This document shows positions 1-8,790 of a DNA stretch of 64,000 nt, piece by piece; position 1 is the stretch's first letter; each line of letters starts with the position of its first letter. A program made the translations under genes and the position numbers. The notes beneath the pieces were generated by a model. It made no database searches. It was not told where the DNA came from and saw only the letters and a program-made list of their open reading frames with translations. Source of the stretch: Nitrospira sp. (GTDB lineage: Bacteria; Nitrospirota; Nitrospiria; Nitrospirales; Nitrospiraceae). The DNA is taken from assembly GCA_018242685.1 (NCBI GenBank), contig JAFEBM010000027.1:100979-164978 (forward strand), read 5' to 3'.

Positions 1-558
1 AAGACGGAAGACAGCCTGGAATGTGCCGTCGAGACGATGATGGAAGAACGAGTCGACGGGTTCTTCCTGGTGGAACAGGGACTCGAGGAAGTCATCAAGT
101 CCCTCGTCGAAATCGAGGAAGAATTGGAGGCGATTCGAGATCTAACCGGGGCTATGCGTTTGGAGTCCCGGCTGGAGTTCGTCGAAGAGCGCTGGGACGA
201 ATTCGACAGCGAAATTCGCGAACGTCCCCGACGGCGCCGCAAACGAGTCAGTCTTGCCGATATGCTCAAAGCCGCCGGCGGAACCGGACAGCCGTCGGAG
301 AATCCCCGTGCCGTGAATAACGCGGTGGATGCCTATGCGATCATGGGTGTGGAGTTCGGCAGCTCTCTCGCCGATGTCACTGCCTCGTTCCGAACCAAGG
401 CGAAACAACTCCATCCTGATGCGAACAACGGCGATCGCACCTCCGAACCGGAACTCCGTAGCATGTTGGAAGCCTATCAGTTTCTGAAGGAATACCTCAG
501 CCTCAGCAATACGGAACCCATGTCTCCTCCGGATCGTCCCTTCAACCCATCCGAATGA
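1..558 (+). CDS. J-domain (DnaJ-like) protein, 5' end probably outside the window
   Basis: The C-terminal part (about residues 100-155 counted from the ATG at 37) is a J domain: a YAIMGV opening, a helix rich in Lys/Arg, and the diagnostic HPD tripeptide in QLHPDAN. J domains stimulate the ATPase of Hsp70 (DnaK). The N-terminal half is acidic and helical, with a basic stretch (PRRRRKR), and has no zinc-finger or substrate domain of classical DnaJ, so this is a dedicated J-protein of unknown client. The frame is open to base 1, the upstream codons read like coding sequence, and neither ATG at 37 or 40 has a good ribosome site. The true start is therefore probably upstream of the window. The stop is 7 bases before the RNase D start, suggesting co-transcription. 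Confidence 0.7.
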   Translation, partial: KTEDSLECAVETMMEERVDGFFLVEQGLEEVIKSLVEIEEELEAIRDLTGAMRLESRLEFVEERWDEFDSEIRERPRRRRKRVSLADMLKAAGGTGQPSENPRAVNNAVDAYAIMGVEFGSSLADVTASFRTKAKQLHPDANNGDRTSEPELRSMLEAYQFLKEYLSLSNTEPMSPPDRPFNPSE

Positions 559-565
559 TGCACCG

Positions 566-1792
566 GTGACGATGCCCATCCCACAACAATACATCACGAG
601 TGCAACCGCACTCAGCGAATTGTGTGAGCGCCTGCGGGACAGCCCGCGCCTGGCACTCGACACGGAATTCGTGGGTGAGGAGAGTTTCGTGCCGAAGCTC
701 GAACTCATTCAAGTCGCCACAGAACGCACTGCGGCCATTATCGATTTTCCGGCCGTTCTGTCAGGGGGAGCCATCGATGGGTTCTGGGAGATTGTCTGTG
801 ATTCGAGGATTCAGAAGGTCGTGCATGCAGGACGTCAAGATCTGGACCTCTTCGCAGTCCATGCCGGGCGAATCCCAAAGCCATTCTTCGACACCCAGAT
901 CGCCGCAGCGATGGTCGGCCTGGGTCCTCAGATTGCCTATGCCAACCTTGTTCAACGGGTGCATGGGAGGAGGCTGGATAAGGCGCATACCTTTACGAAT
1001 TGGAGCGCCCGCCCGCTGTCCCAAGATCAGTTGGCCTATGCGCTGGAGGACGTAACCTTTCTCTTGGCGATTCACGATCACCTCCACATCCGGTTATCGG
1101 ACTTGGGGAGGCTCCAATGGGCGGACGAAGAGTTTTCTCGCCTTGAAAGTGTCGTGGGCGAGACTCGTCGAGAACCTCAAGAACGTTACCAACGTATACG
1201 AGGATGGGATCAATTGAAGCCGAAATCGGCTGCGGTCCTTCGGGAACTGACAGCCTGGCGCGAAGGGGAAGCGAAACGAAGGAATGTGCCTCGCGGACGG
1301 GTCGTCCGAGACGAAGTGTTGCTTCAACTCGCGCGACATCCTCCACGACAGCAGGATGAGTTGCGCAAAGTCAGAGGTCTCCATGCTTCAGAAATCGACC
1401 GCAATGGAGAGTCGATGCTTGCCGTGATTCAAACGGCGCTTGCGCTTCCCCCCTCGGCTTGGCCTACGCTCGCCAAAGAGCGAAAGCCTGAGCCGGAATC
1501 GAACGGACTTGTGGAGCTGCTTCAGGCGATTGTCAAGGCTTGTGCCCTGGAAAAAGAGATTGCGCCGACCCTCTTGGCGACCACGGCCGACCTTCAGGAA
1601 TTAGTCGATGTCAAAACGAATCGATCGACGCTGGATCTCCCGCTCCTGAAGGGTTGGAGACGAATCTTGGTGGGTGAGCTGCTGCTTGACGCGCTGGACG
1701 GGAAGGTCGCCTTTACCGTTGATCAACAGACCAGGACGATTCGGTGGTCGCTGTCCGAACGGACCACCGATCGAGCGACTCGGCATATCTGA
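566..1792 (+). CDS. rnd: Ribonuclease D
   Basis: A 408-residue 3'-5' exoribonuclease of the DEDDy class that trims tRNA and other stable RNA 3' ends in the cytoplasm. The catalytic motifs are visible: LALDTEF (Exo I, Asp and Glu), HAGRQDLDLF (Exo II Asp), and YALEDV (Exo III Tyr/Asp). A C-terminal HRDC-type region follows (around residues 215-290). Length is slightly above the usual 370-390. The start chosen is GTG at 566; an ATG two codons on (572) is equally possible, and neither has a clear Shine-Dalgarno, consistent with translation coupled to the J-domain gene just upstream. It ends 50 bases before the converging ArsC-like gene. Confidence 0.9.
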   Translation: MTMPIPQQYITSATALSELCERLRDSPRLALDTEFVGEESFVPKLELIQVATERTAAIIDFPAVLSGGAIDGFWEIVCDSRIQKVVHAGRQDLDLFAVHAGRIPKPFFDTQIAAAMVGLGPQIAYANLVQRVHGRRLDKAHTFTNWSARPLSQDQLAYALEDVTFLLAIHDHLHIRLSDLGRLQWADEEFSRLESVVGETRREPQERYQRIRGWDQLKPKSAAVLRELTAWREGEAKRRNVPRGRVVRDEVLLQLARHPPRQQDELRKVRGLHASEIDRNGESMLAVIQTALALPPSAWPTLAKERKPEPESNGLVELLQAIVKACALEKEIAPTLLATTADLQELVDVKTNRSTLDLPLLKGWRRILVGELLLDALDGKVAFTVDQQTRTIRWSLSERTTDRATRHI

Positions 1793-1842
1793 TCTGAGAT
1801 TTTTGATTCTATCGTGCGTGAATCAGTTGAGAAGTCTGCTAT

Positions 1843-2193
1843 CTACAAAAGCTTCTTGATCGAGTCCGCCGGTCGCGCCAGCATCGCCTGATCGCCTTTC
1901 TCCACGATGGGCCGTTGAATAAGGTCGGGATGTTTCACCATCAGGTCGAGGAGCTCGTCGTCGGTGAGCTGTTTCTTCGCCAGGCCGAGCTCGTGGTACA
2001 GATCTTCTTTGGTTCGGAGCACGTCTTTGGGAGAGAGGCCGGCCTTCTTCAAGAGCGTTTTAAGCTGTGTTTTGGTAAACGAGCGCTCGTAATAGTTGAT
2101 GGCTGTAAAAGGCGTCCCGCTCTCCTTGAGCAGTTGTACGGCTTGTCGGCATGTCGTGCAGGTCGGTTTGTGATAGATGGTGATATCGGCCAT
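1843..2193 (-). CDS. ArsC/Spx-family reductase, arsenate reductase-like
   Basis: A 116-residue thioredoxin-fold protein. The N-terminal PTCTTCR segment places a Cys at the arsenate reductase active-site position. LRTK (about residue 60) and LIQRPIV (about residue 92) match the conserved Arg-bearing segments of glutaredoxin-dependent ArsC. A second Cys three residues on gives a CxxC, which is more typical of the Spx/YffB-like branch. The substrate could therefore be arsenate, or the protein could be a general thiol reductase. No ars operon genes (arsB, arsR) are nearby, which weakens a dedicated arsenic role. The start is followed upstream by an 85-base divergent intergenic region shared with the next gene. 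Confidence 0.75.
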   Translation of the reverse strand: MADITIYHKPTCTTCRQAVQLLKESGTPFTAINYYERSFTKTQLKTLLKKAGLSPKDVLRTKEDLYHELGLAKKQLTDDELLDLMVKHPDLIQRPIVEKGDQAMLARPADSIKKLL

Positions 2194-2278
2194 GGTGACT
2201 CCTTGGTGAAAGACTCGTCTTGACGATTTTTTTCAGCCTGTGTTAGATCCCAACCAGTGATATGTTGGAAACAGGATC

Positions 2279-2650
2279 GTGATGCCGTGGATTGGAACAA
2301 GCTCCGCCGGCCAGTTTGCCTGCGCCGATGCCTCTCAACGAACGTTGAAGGATCTCCGTATCAAACGTAAGGGCCAACCGGTCTTTGTCCTCGGGCATGT
2401 GCTCGCTCGCAAAGGAGAAGAAGCGACCTTTGAAGCCTTCAACGACCGACTGGCGGTCGTGAAGTTCAGCGATGAGGGACTCGTGGGCTATGATCCTCGT
2501 GAACTCCTTCTTCCCACTGAAATCGACGGGCATGGCGTTCCGTATTTTGAGATTCGACCATGTCGATCCTGTGAGGCGCTCTTTCCTCTTACCCTGGAGG
2601 AACGTGAGTCCGACCATGAGCCTGAACAGTGTCCGGATTGTATTGCCTGA
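2279..2650 (+). CDS. Conserved hypothetical protein with C-terminal zinc ribbon
   Basis: A 123-residue protein I do not recognise. The middle (residues 30-92) alternates short beta strands and acidic turns. The C terminus carries two Cys pairs, CRSC (95, 98) and CPDC (118, 121), spaced like a four-Cys zinc ribbon. No signal peptide or membrane segment, so probably cytoplasmic. GTG (2279) and ATG (2282) are adjacent start codons, preceded by an AGGA-type ribosome site. It is transcribed away from the ArsC-like gene and faces a converging secreted protein gene 11 bases beyond its stop. Function unknown. Confidence 0.65.
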   Translation: MMPWIGTSSAGQFACADASQRTLKDLRIKRKGQPVFVLGHVLARKGEEATFEAFNDRLAVVKFSDEGLVGYDPRELLLPTEIDGHGVPYFEIRPCRSCEALFPLTLEERESDHEPEQCPDCIA

Positions 2651-2661
2651 TCAGCTCGATG

Positions 2662-3054
2662 TTAGTCGATGAATGGAGCCACCTCCAAGGCTTTTTTCAG
2701 CAGGCAATCTCCCGCAACCCCCTGCAACACCATCGGTAACATGGCTGCGTCGATGGCGCGTATCGAGTGTATCCGGAATCCTTCTGAGGACTTTTGCCCT
2801 TCGAGCTTGAGTGCGTGGCAGATTTCCAATTGCTTCCAGATCAAATTCGACAGGATTTGATCTGAGGCCAGAAGATTCATGTCGCTGACCGATCCATCGA
2901 TCGCCACTTTCGCTGGAACCTGTGTTCTGTCCTTTGGAAGTTCGGTGACGACGGCAAATGCGATCACATCCTCGTCTGCTACGGCTGAGGAACTGTTCAC
3001 CACGCTCACCATCACGAGGCAAAAGCCGCACATGAGGATGGCTGTTCGTCTCAT
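2662..3054 (-). CDS. Secreted hypothetical protein
   Basis: A 130-residue protein beginning MRRTAILMCGFCLVMV, a clear Sec signal peptide with cleavage likely near SSAVADED. The mature part is small, with no Cys pair that would suggest metal binding beyond two isolated Cys. It has no domain I recognise. Expected location is periplasm or outside. It is divergent from citrate synthase across a 144-base region that must carry both promoters. Confidence 0.6.
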   Translation of the reverse strand: MRRTAILMCGFCLVMVSVVNSSSAVADEDVIAFAVVTELPKDRTQVPAKVAIDGSVSDMNLLASDQILSNLIWKQLEICHALKLEGQKSSEGFRIHSIRAIDAAMLPMVLQGVAGDCLLKKALEVAPFID

Positions 3055-3198
3055 TCACGTTCCTGATCGATGTGTCGATATCCTCTAACTCAGTAACATT
3101 CAGTATGCCAAGCACGATTTTCCATTGCAAGAATGACGCGCCGCCATGGTAGGGTAATGAGAAGCGCAAGAAAATCTCGTACCATTTTGAGGTGAATC

Positions 3199-4332
3199 AT
3201 GCCCCATGATTTTATGCCGGGATTAGCTGGCGTGCCTGCTGCTACCTCGTCGATCAGCGATGTCGATGGACAACGTGGCGTGCTGGAATACCGCGGCATT
3301 CGAGTCGAAACACTCTGTTCGGATTCATCGTATCTGGAAACGGCGTATCTTCTTCTTTTCGGACATCTTCCTTCGACGACTGAATTCCAACGGTGGGTCA
3401 GCGACATCACCCATCATCGCCGCATCAAGTTTCGCATCATCGATTTGCTGAAGTGCCTACCCGAGTCGGGTCATCCCATGGATGCGCTTCAGGCGGCAGT
3501 GGCGGCACTGGGCATGTTTTATCCGGGCCGCAATGTCAAGGACGTCGAGAATAATTATTGGAGCGCGGTGCGACTCGTCGCCAAATTGCCGACGATTGTC
3601 GCGGCCTGGGCGAGGCTGCGCCATGGCGATGATCCGATCGTACCGCGCGACGACCTCGAGTTCAGCGAAAACTTCTTCTACATGCTGACGGAGTCCGTGG
3701 CGCCGCCGGTGTGGGCTGAAATCTTCGACGATTGCCTGATCCTCCATGCCGAACACACCATGAACGCGTCCACGTTTACGGGACTGGTCACGGCGTCGAC
3801 CCTGGCCGATCCCTATACGGTTGTGGCGTCGTCGATCGGCGCGCTGAAAGGTCCCCTGCACGGGGGCGCAAACGAGGAAGTGGTGGTGATGCTCCGAGCG
3901 ATAGGCGCTCCGGATAAGGCGAGACCGTTCGTCGAGCGTGCCTTGCAGAATAAGAAAAAACTGATGGGATTCGGTCACAGGGTCTACAAAGTCAAAGATC
4001 CTCGTGCCACGGTGCTTCAGGAACTCTGTCGGCGTTTATTTAAAGAGTGTGGAAGCTCACCGCTCTATGAAATCGCATTGGAAGTGGAATCAGTCGCCGG
4101 AGAAATACTGAAAGGGAAGGGCATCCATCCCAATGTCGACTTCTACTCCGGAATGATTTACGACAAAATGGGCATCGATATCGATCTCTTTACCCCACTG
4201 TTTGCCATGTCGCGCGTGTCGGGCTGGCTGGCCCATTGGCTGGAACAGTTGCGCGAAAATAAGTTGTTCAGGCCCAGCCAGATCTACTCCGGCGAGCATA
4301 ACCGGCCCTATGTGCCCATCGATCAGCGGTAA
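3199..4332 (+). CDS. gltA: Citrate synthase
   Basis: Condenses oxaloacetate and acetyl-CoA to citrate. At 377 residues it is in the short, dimeric citrate synthase size class. The conserved regions are present: GVLEYRGI near the N terminus, HAEHTMNAST, the catalytic-His segment GPLHGGANE, GFGHRVYK with the second His, and NVDFYSG with the catalytic Asp. The start has a GAGGTGA ribosome site 3 bases before the ATG. In a Nitrospira-type reductive TCA organism this enzyme would serve the oxidative direction or anaplerosis; the fumarase and carboxylase genes in this window fit the same central pathway but are not in the same operon. Confidence 0.95.
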   Translation: MPHDFMPGLAGVPAATSSISDVDGQRGVLEYRGIRVETLCSDSSYLETAYLLLFGHLPSTTEFQRWVSDITHHRRIKFRIIDLLKCLPESGHPMDALQAAVAALGMFYPGRNVKDVENNYWSAVRLVAKLPTIVAAWARLRHGDDPIVPRDDLEFSENFFYMLTESVAPPVWAEIFDDCLILHAEHTMNASTFTGLVTASTLADPYTVVASSIGALKGPLHGGANEEVVVMLRAIGAPDKARPFVERALQNKKKLMGFGHRVYKVKDPRATVLQELCRRLFKECGSSPLYEIALEVESVAGEILKGKGIHPNVDFYSGMIYDKMGIDIDLFTPLFAMSRVSGWLAHWLEQLRENKLFRPSQIYSGEHNRPYVPIDQR

Positions 4333-4363
4333 TCCTTGTATTTGTCAAGACCTTACCGAGCCC

Positions 4364-4391
4364 TTGACTTCCCTATCGCTCGATTTATCTA
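4364..4391 (+). promoter_or_regulatory. Putative sigma-70-like promoter for hsp20
   Basis: TTGACT (4364-4369), a 16-base spacer and TATCTA (4386-4391), about 80 bases before the hsp20 start. The -10 box is weak. No CIRCE-type inverted repeat is visible, so heat regulation by HrcA is not indicated. Confidence 0.35.
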
Positions 4392-4469
4392 AGGACTAGA
4401 CAGTTGAATCGGCGCAGCGCCAGGAGGCTCGATCAGACAATCACAAAGGAAGACATGAAGGAGGTCACT

Positions 4470-4919
4470 ATGACACTCGTACGATGGGATCCGTTTCGGG
4501 AATTGGAAGAAGTCTCAGATCGATTGAACCGCATGTTCGCTCGCCCGGCTGCGGCACGCACCAATGGGAAGGAGACCATGATCGTGGCGGACTGGGCCCC
4601 GTCGGTCGATATCAGTGAGACCGAAGGGGAGTATCAAATCAAGGCCGAGATTCCGGATGTGAAGAAGGAGGATGTAAAGGTCACGGTCGAGGATGGGGTG
4701 CTCACCATTCAGGGAGAGCGGAAGCACGAGAAGGAAGAGAAGGGAAAGAAGTTCCATCGGATCGAGCGATCCTACGGCAGCTTCGTGCGGACCTTCTCGC
4801 TGCCTGATGTGATCGACGAGGAGAAGGTCAAGGCGGAGTTCAAGGATGGGGTGCTCAACCTCCATCTGCCGAAGTCGGAGAAGGCGAAACCAAAGGCCAT
4901 CGAAGTCAAGGTGGCGTAA
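4470..4919 (+). CDS. Hsp20/alpha-crystallin small heat-shock protein
   Basis: A 149-residue ATP-independent holdase that binds unfolding proteins in the cytoplasm. It opens MTLVRWDPFRELEEV, the usual start of bacterial class A Hsp20s. The alpha-crystallin domain runs from about residue 42 to 138 and ends with the signature FKDGVLNLHLPK (A/GVL motif). A C-terminal IEV stands in for the I-x-I tail used in oligomer assembly. The ATG at 4470 is chosen over upstream starts because of the perfect AAGGAGGT site at 4458-4465. A strong terminator follows directly, so it is monocistronic. Confidence 0.93.
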   Translation: MTLVRWDPFRELEEVSDRLNRMFARPAAARTNGKETMIVADWAPSVDISETEGEYQIKAEIPDVKKEDVKVTVEDGVLTIQGERKHEKEEKGKKFHRIERSYGSFVRTFSLPDVIDEEKVKAEFKDGVLNLHLPKSEKAKPKAIEVKVA

Positions 4920-4944
4920 GCTGGTTTCAAAGGTTTCTTAGAAC

Positions 4945-4978
4945 AAAGGCCCGCCTCACCAGGCGGGCCTTTATTTCA
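4945..4978 (+). terminator. Rho-independent terminator of hsp20
   Basis: A perfect 12-base stem (AAAGGCCCGCCT at 4945-4956, complement at 4961-4972) with a 4-base CACC loop, followed by TTATTT. Confidence 0.9.
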
Positions 4979-4979
4979 A

Positions 4980-5237
4980 GAGGAAACTGTATTTATATCT
5001 TTCGGTAGTAAGGGTTGAGATCGGTTCGAATTTATGGACCTCCTGTCCTATCGATGGGTTATGTCGGCACACTTATGTCTTCGTGACACAGTATTAATGG
5101 TGCAAGCAGTTCCTCTTTAGGCCTCGAAAAATCAGCCTAACCGTCATATTTCTCATATTTCGGATGTCCCTATTTGTTTCCCTCAGGTCAGGCAAATATT
5201 TTGCCTGTTGTAATCGATAATTCGTTACTTTAGGGTA
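4980..5237. other. AT-richer intergenic stretch, no gene seen
   Basis: About 260 bases of lower GC than the surroundings, between the hsp20 terminator and the promoter-like boxes at 5238. Reading frames on both strands are short and do not resemble known proteins. No tRNA-like or strong hairpin structure seen. Confidence 0.5.
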
Positions 5238-5266
5238 TTGTCTTACACGTAGGAGATCCGTACAGT
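5238..5266 (+). promoter_or_regulatory. Putative promoter of the 5371-7210 copper-type module
   Basis: TTGTCT (5238-5243), a 17-base spacer and TACAGT (5261-5266). The stretch GGTATTGTCTTACA recurs exactly in the promoter-like region before the gene at 28755, which supports a shared promoter class. Confidence 0.35.
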
Positions 5267-5370
5267 CAGAAAAATCAGATCTTGTTTCATGCATATCGGT
5301 TCCATCGTGAATCCTCAGAAAGAAGTGAATGCACGATTCAAGATCCGACTCTAGGATTCCGCGAGTCGAT

Positions 5371-5676
5371 ATGAACACCGTATTTCGGCGTAGACTGTCC
5401 ATCGGTCTCTCGATCGTCCTGCTGTACTTAAGTGGGGTGGTCGCTGCACAGAGTGCCGAGCATGCGGTCCACCATGCACATCATCAGGCCGCCATGCATG
5501 CCGGCCTGCTCTGCTCGTGGCTCTGCGCCGCAGGGCAGGCGATCGAGGCTTCTGCTGCTGGTTTACAGACCCATCAGAAGCTCTCCATTCCGGCAGATCT
5601 TCACACTGTTCAGAGCCCCATTGAGCATACCGTTCCGATTTCCCCCAGTCGCGGTCCTCCTTCACTCCGCACCTAA
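5371..5676 (+). CDS. Small exported His-rich protein of unknown function
   Basis: Read from the ATG at 5371 this is a 101-residue protein with a basic start (RRRL), a hydrophobic signal or membrane segment (residues 8-27), then a His-dense stretch (HAVHHAHHQAAMHAG) followed by LLCSWLC with two Cys four apart. His, Met and Cys clustered in this way suggest copper or other soft-metal handling. An earlier ATG at 5329 in the same frame has a weak purine-rich site and cannot be excluded. It leads a co-directional set with an outer-membrane protein and CopC, which supports a metal role by context only. Confidence 0.5.
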   Translation: MNTVFRRRLSIGLSIVLLYLSGVVAAQSAEHAVHHAHHQAAMHAGLLCSWLCAAGQAIEASAAGLQTHQKLSIPADLHTVQSPIEHTVPISPSRGPPSLRT

Positions 5677-5814
5677 TTGCGAAAGCTTCGTGTGACTACA
5701 CTGGGTTGACTCTCTGCCCATCGGCGCGGGCGCACTGTGCGGTGCAATCGCGCTGGACTGCTTTTGTAGCTGCCGGACAGAGACCAGCCAAACGAACAAG
5801 CGCGGGGGATAAAG

Positions 5815-6798
5815 ATGTACCGCAATGCGGCGATCGTGCTGATGCTCGTCTGTGCCTGGGCTTGGCCCGTGGAGGTACGAGGACACGGCTTCGCAGGCAA
5901 ACGCTTGTTTCCTCAGACTATGTTGTTCGATGACCCGGCGCCGCTTGATGAGTTCAATCTTTTTTTCGGGCAAGCCAAAACGCCTGACGGGCTTACGACC
6001 GGTTACGTCTTCGACACGGCCAAGCGGATTACACCATGGTGGAGTGTGGGATTCAGCCAGGAATTCGACCAGCTCTCTTTTGGTTCCGGCTCCACGAGTG
6101 GCTTTCAGAACTGGGCTCCTCACACCAAAGGTACGTTTTTAGTCAGTGAACGCCATGAAACCCTGATCTCGTGGGGGTTGGATTGGGACATCGGCGGGAT
6201 CGGCAGTCACGCGGTCGGGGCCTCCACGCACTCGACGCTGACGCCGCAATTGTTTTTTGGTAAAGGCTTTGGTGATTTGCCTCGATCGCTTCAGTGGCTT
6301 CAGCCCTTCGCCATCACTGGGTATGTGGCTCCAAGCTTTCCGCTCCAGCCAAGCCCCGTCCAAACCCTGCAAGCCGGCTTCAGCCTGCAATACAGCCTTC
6401 AGTACCTGAACAACTTTGTGCGGGATTTGGGGTTCCAGGGGTTCTCGAGGACCCTGGTCAGGGGCCTGGTGCCGATTGTTGAAGGCGTGTTCACCAGTTG
6501 TCTGAACCAGGGCGGCATAGTTGGGGGTGCCGGCTGTGAAGTGGTCGGCTTCATCAATCCGGGATTCTTCTGGTTTCTTCCCCATCCCTTTGAGGGCAAA
6601 GGGTACGCAATGGGGCAAATCGGAGTGGAGGCGTCAATCCCAATCACCGCCCTGAGTGGCCAGAGTGTGGGGTTCTCCGTCATGTGGGGCACCTATCTGG
6701 ACGATCTCTTTCCCACGAGCCTTGGCGCCCCATTATTTGCTGAACTGTTTACCACGAAGACGAAGTCTACCTACGGTAACCCCATATTTGGTCAATAG
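5815..6798 (+). CDS. Putative outer-membrane beta-barrel protein, possibly copper related
   Basis: A 327-residue protein with a signal peptide (MYRNAAIVLMLVCAWAWP, cleavage around VRGHG) and a mature part of alternating amphipathic strands rich in Gly, Phe, Trp and Tyr, ending with aromatic strands. This is the usual look of an outer-membrane barrel. I recognise no named family. A GGGGGAT purine run sits just before the ATG. It ends 16 bases before copC, so the two are almost certainly one transcript, and the context points to metal or periplasmic copper homeostasis. Confidence 0.6.
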   Translation: MYRNAAIVLMLVCAWAWPVEVRGHGFAGKRLFPQTMLFDDPAPLDEFNLFFGQAKTPDGLTTGYVFDTAKRITPWWSVGFSQEFDQLSFGSGSTSGFQNWAPHTKGTFLVSERHETLISWGLDWDIGGIGSHAVGASTHSTLTPQLFFGKGFGDLPRSLQWLQPFAITGYVAPSFPLQPSPVQTLQAGFSLQYSLQYLNNFVRDLGFQGFSRTLVRGLVPIVEGVFTSCLNQGGIVGGAGCEVVGFINPGFFWFLPHPFEGKGYAMGQIGVEASIPITALSGQSVGFSVMWGTYLDDLFPTSLGAPLFAELFTTKTKSTYGNPIFGQ

Positions 6799-6814
6799 AA
6801 AAGGAGGATACATA

Positions 6815-7210
6815 ATGTTGCGACCGCTCATCATGCTTGCCATTCTGTTTATCTGGTTGACTCCTCACCCTGTAGGGGCCCATACATTTGTGGACCATGC
6901 GGAGCCCCGAGTCGGCCAACGAGTCGCCACCTCGCCGGCATTTATACGGGTCTGGTTTGATCAGGGGTTGGTCGGAGGCCGAATCCGAATTGAAAACGCT
7001 GCGGGGCAAGAAATTGTCAGCAGCACCAACTGCCTCTCACCCCATGACAAATATTTACTGGAGATTGTGATCCCCCAGCCTCTCCCAGGCGGGGACTATC
7101 ATGTCTACTATGAGGCTGACGACGTTCATACGCATACCACCCCAGGCGATCACTTTTTTTCAGTGGAATCCAGAGGGGCTGCTGCAAACCCCGTGAACTT
7201 GACCGAGTAG
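6815..7210 (+). CDS. CopC-domain periplasmic copper-binding protein
   Basis: 131 residues: signal peptide ending at VGA|HTF, then a CopC/YobA-type beta-sandwich (residues 23-118). The mature N-terminal His, a typical copper ligand in CopC, is visible as HTFVDHAEP. YYEADDVHTHTTPGDHFF matches the C-terminal strand of the fold with extra His residues. Family role: carrying Cu(I)/Cu(II) in the periplasm. The ATG at 6815 is fixed by AAAGGAGG at 6800-6807. No copD membrane partner follows. Confidence 0.8.
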   Translation: MLRPLIMLAILFIWLTPHPVGAHTFVDHAEPRVGQRVATSPAFIRVWFDQGLVGGRIRIENAAGQEIVSSTNCLSPHDKYLLEIVIPQPLPGGDYHVYYEADDVHTHTTPGDHFFSVESRGAAANPVNLTE

Positions 7211-7605
7211 CGGCTCAAGGAGCAGGGCAGGGAGAGCCTTGCGACGGAGCTTTGCGTTGCCAGAGTCCTTGGGGCTGCTGTGCTGGTCTAGGCGACGGTG
7301 TGTAACGTCGGCTGAGGACCCGTTGGCTCAACGCAGCTCAGCTGAGTCAGGGCTGGATGCCTCTGTGCGTGCTTCTGGGCAAGTAATAAGGGGCAGATCT
7401 TGTCTTGTGCCTCTCGATAATCTACACTCCGCTCCCTGGCCCGTCCCCTGCGCATCGAATGTTCTGACGCGCTCTACTAGGCCTCCACAAGTTGAAACAA
7501 TTCATCGCCGGACGTCAGGTCGATGTGCAGCAACCCGAATCTTGTTTCTACAAGATCTTCATTTTGTAATCTTGTGGAGCCTATCCCTCGTTATGGGTCT
7601 TCTTC
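7211..7605. other. Intergenic stretch between converging copC and RND adaptor genes, no convincing gene
   Basis: About 395 bases. An open frame exists on the plus strand (7239-7634) but it has no ribosome site, an implausible Arg/Ser-rich composition, and runs into the 3' end of the adaptor gene on the other strand. No repeat or known remnant recognised. Confidence 0.5.
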
Positions 7606-8790
7606 TCATGTGGAGGTTCCCAATGCTGGGTTGAGGTCGTACCCTGGCTCCGGCGTCACGATGCGCACTTTAGAGTCTTCGAGCAACGCGGCGCTCGGAT
7701 TGTTCACGATGCGGTCGTTCGCGGAAATCCCCTCTGAAACTTGGATGATGTTGTCGAAGAGTTTGTCCACCGTGATGGTTTGCAAGCGCACGTGGTCATC
7801 CTCCTTCACCACAGCCACTTGTGTGCCATGCTCTTTATAGATCAACACAGAGGAGGGCAGTATGAAGGCTGGTCGATCGATCGGCGCCGTCATGTGGACT
7901 TGAGCATACGTGCCGGGCCAAAGTGCGTGGTCCTCGTTGTCGATCGTGAAAATAGTGGTCGCGGTGCGCGTGCCGATGTCGAATCCCTTGGCGACGGTCA
8001 GAAACTCGAAGTTGAAATGCCGGTGAGGCAACGGCGCCACAGTCACGTCGGCCGTCAAGCCTGGACGGAGAAACGGCCCGAACATCTGAGGGACATTGAC
8101 AAAGAGACGCAACTTATCGACGACGGCCACTGTAAACAGGTTACTTTTCACGTTGGGGGTACTGAGATTACCCTCTTTACTGACCAAGTCGCCGACGTTG
8201 ATGTTACGCTGGATGACGATCCCGTCAAACGGCGCGATGATCCGTTTAAACCCGATAAACGCTTCGATGTTCTTGACCTTTTGCTCCGCTGCCTTGACCA
8301 GCGCTGCCTGGGCCCTCCAGTCTTGTTCCTGTACCGTAATCGACTGCTCGGACACCGCATGATTGGGGCGCAGCGCAACCCAGCGATTCTTGGTCACGTC
8401 AGCGAGTTTGTACTTGGCGCGCTGGGATTCCAAATCCGCCTGAGCCTGTCGGTATTCGGCATCGAGATCCGGCGTGCTGATTTCGGCGAGGAGGTCGCCC
8501 TTTTTCACTTCGTCTCCGTAGCGCTTGTACCACATCTTCACATAGCCCGTGACGCGCGCGTAGATCGGCGCTTCGTACCAGCCGACGATATTGCCGGGAA
8601 GCGTAATGGTCTCGGACTTCGGAGTCGGCTTGGGAGCAACGACCGCGACAGTGGGCACGGCTTCTGTGATTGTCCTGTCGCGCAGCGAGGCGGCCTCGCT
8701 TTGAGCCTCATGCACCCGATAGCCGAGGTACAGTCCGCACAGGATGATGGCTGCAATGGCGATACGTGATCGAACAAGTGTCTGGATCAT
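7606..8790 (-). CDS. RND efflux periplasmic adaptor (HlyD/AcrA-type membrane fusion protein)
   Basis: 394 residues. An N-terminal anchor (LVRSRIAIAAIILCGLYLGYR) is followed by a barrel-sandwich half motif (GWYEAPIYARVTGYVKMW, GDEVKKGDLLAEI), a coiled-coil hairpin (about 115-180), the second lipoyl half (IIAPFDGIVIQRNINVGDLV), and a beta-barrel domain. It joins the inner-membrane pump to an outer-membrane duct. The ATG at 8790 overlaps the stop of the pump gene upstream (ATGA), a tight translational coupling. No TolC gene follows in this operon, so the duct must come from elsewhere, for example one of the TolC paralogues at 25.7 or 48.2 kb. Confidence 0.9.
   Translation of the reverse strand: MIQTLVRSRIAIAAIILCGLYLGYRVHEAQSEAASLRDRTITEAVPTVAVVAPKPTPKSETITLPGNIVGWYEAPIYARVTGYVKMWYKRYGDEVKKGDLLAEISTPDLDAEYRQAQADLESQRAKYKLADVTKNRWVALRPNHAVSEQSITVQEQDWRAQAALVKAAEQKVKNIEAFIGFKRIIAPFDGIVIQRNINVGDLVSKEGNLSTPNVKSNLFTVAVVDKLRLFVNVPQMFGPFLRPGLTADVTVAPLPHRHFNFEFLTVAKGFDIGTRTATTIFTIDNEDHALWPGTYAQVHMTAPIDRPAFILPSSVLIYKEHGTQVAVVKEDDHVRLQTITVDKLFDNIIQVSEGISANDRIVNNPSAALLEDSKVRIVTPEPGYDLNPALGTST

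Noticed and set aside
7239..7634. 131-residue frame after copC
   Set aside because: No ribosome site, low-quality Ser/Arg-rich composition, and it overlaps the end of the adaptor gene. I considered a CopD-like remnant but saw no match.
7741..8769. 342-residue open frame on the plus strand
   Set aside because: It lies entirely opposite the RND adaptor, has His/Arg/Asp-rich composition without domain structure, and lacks a ribosome site; the minus-strand gene is clearly real.
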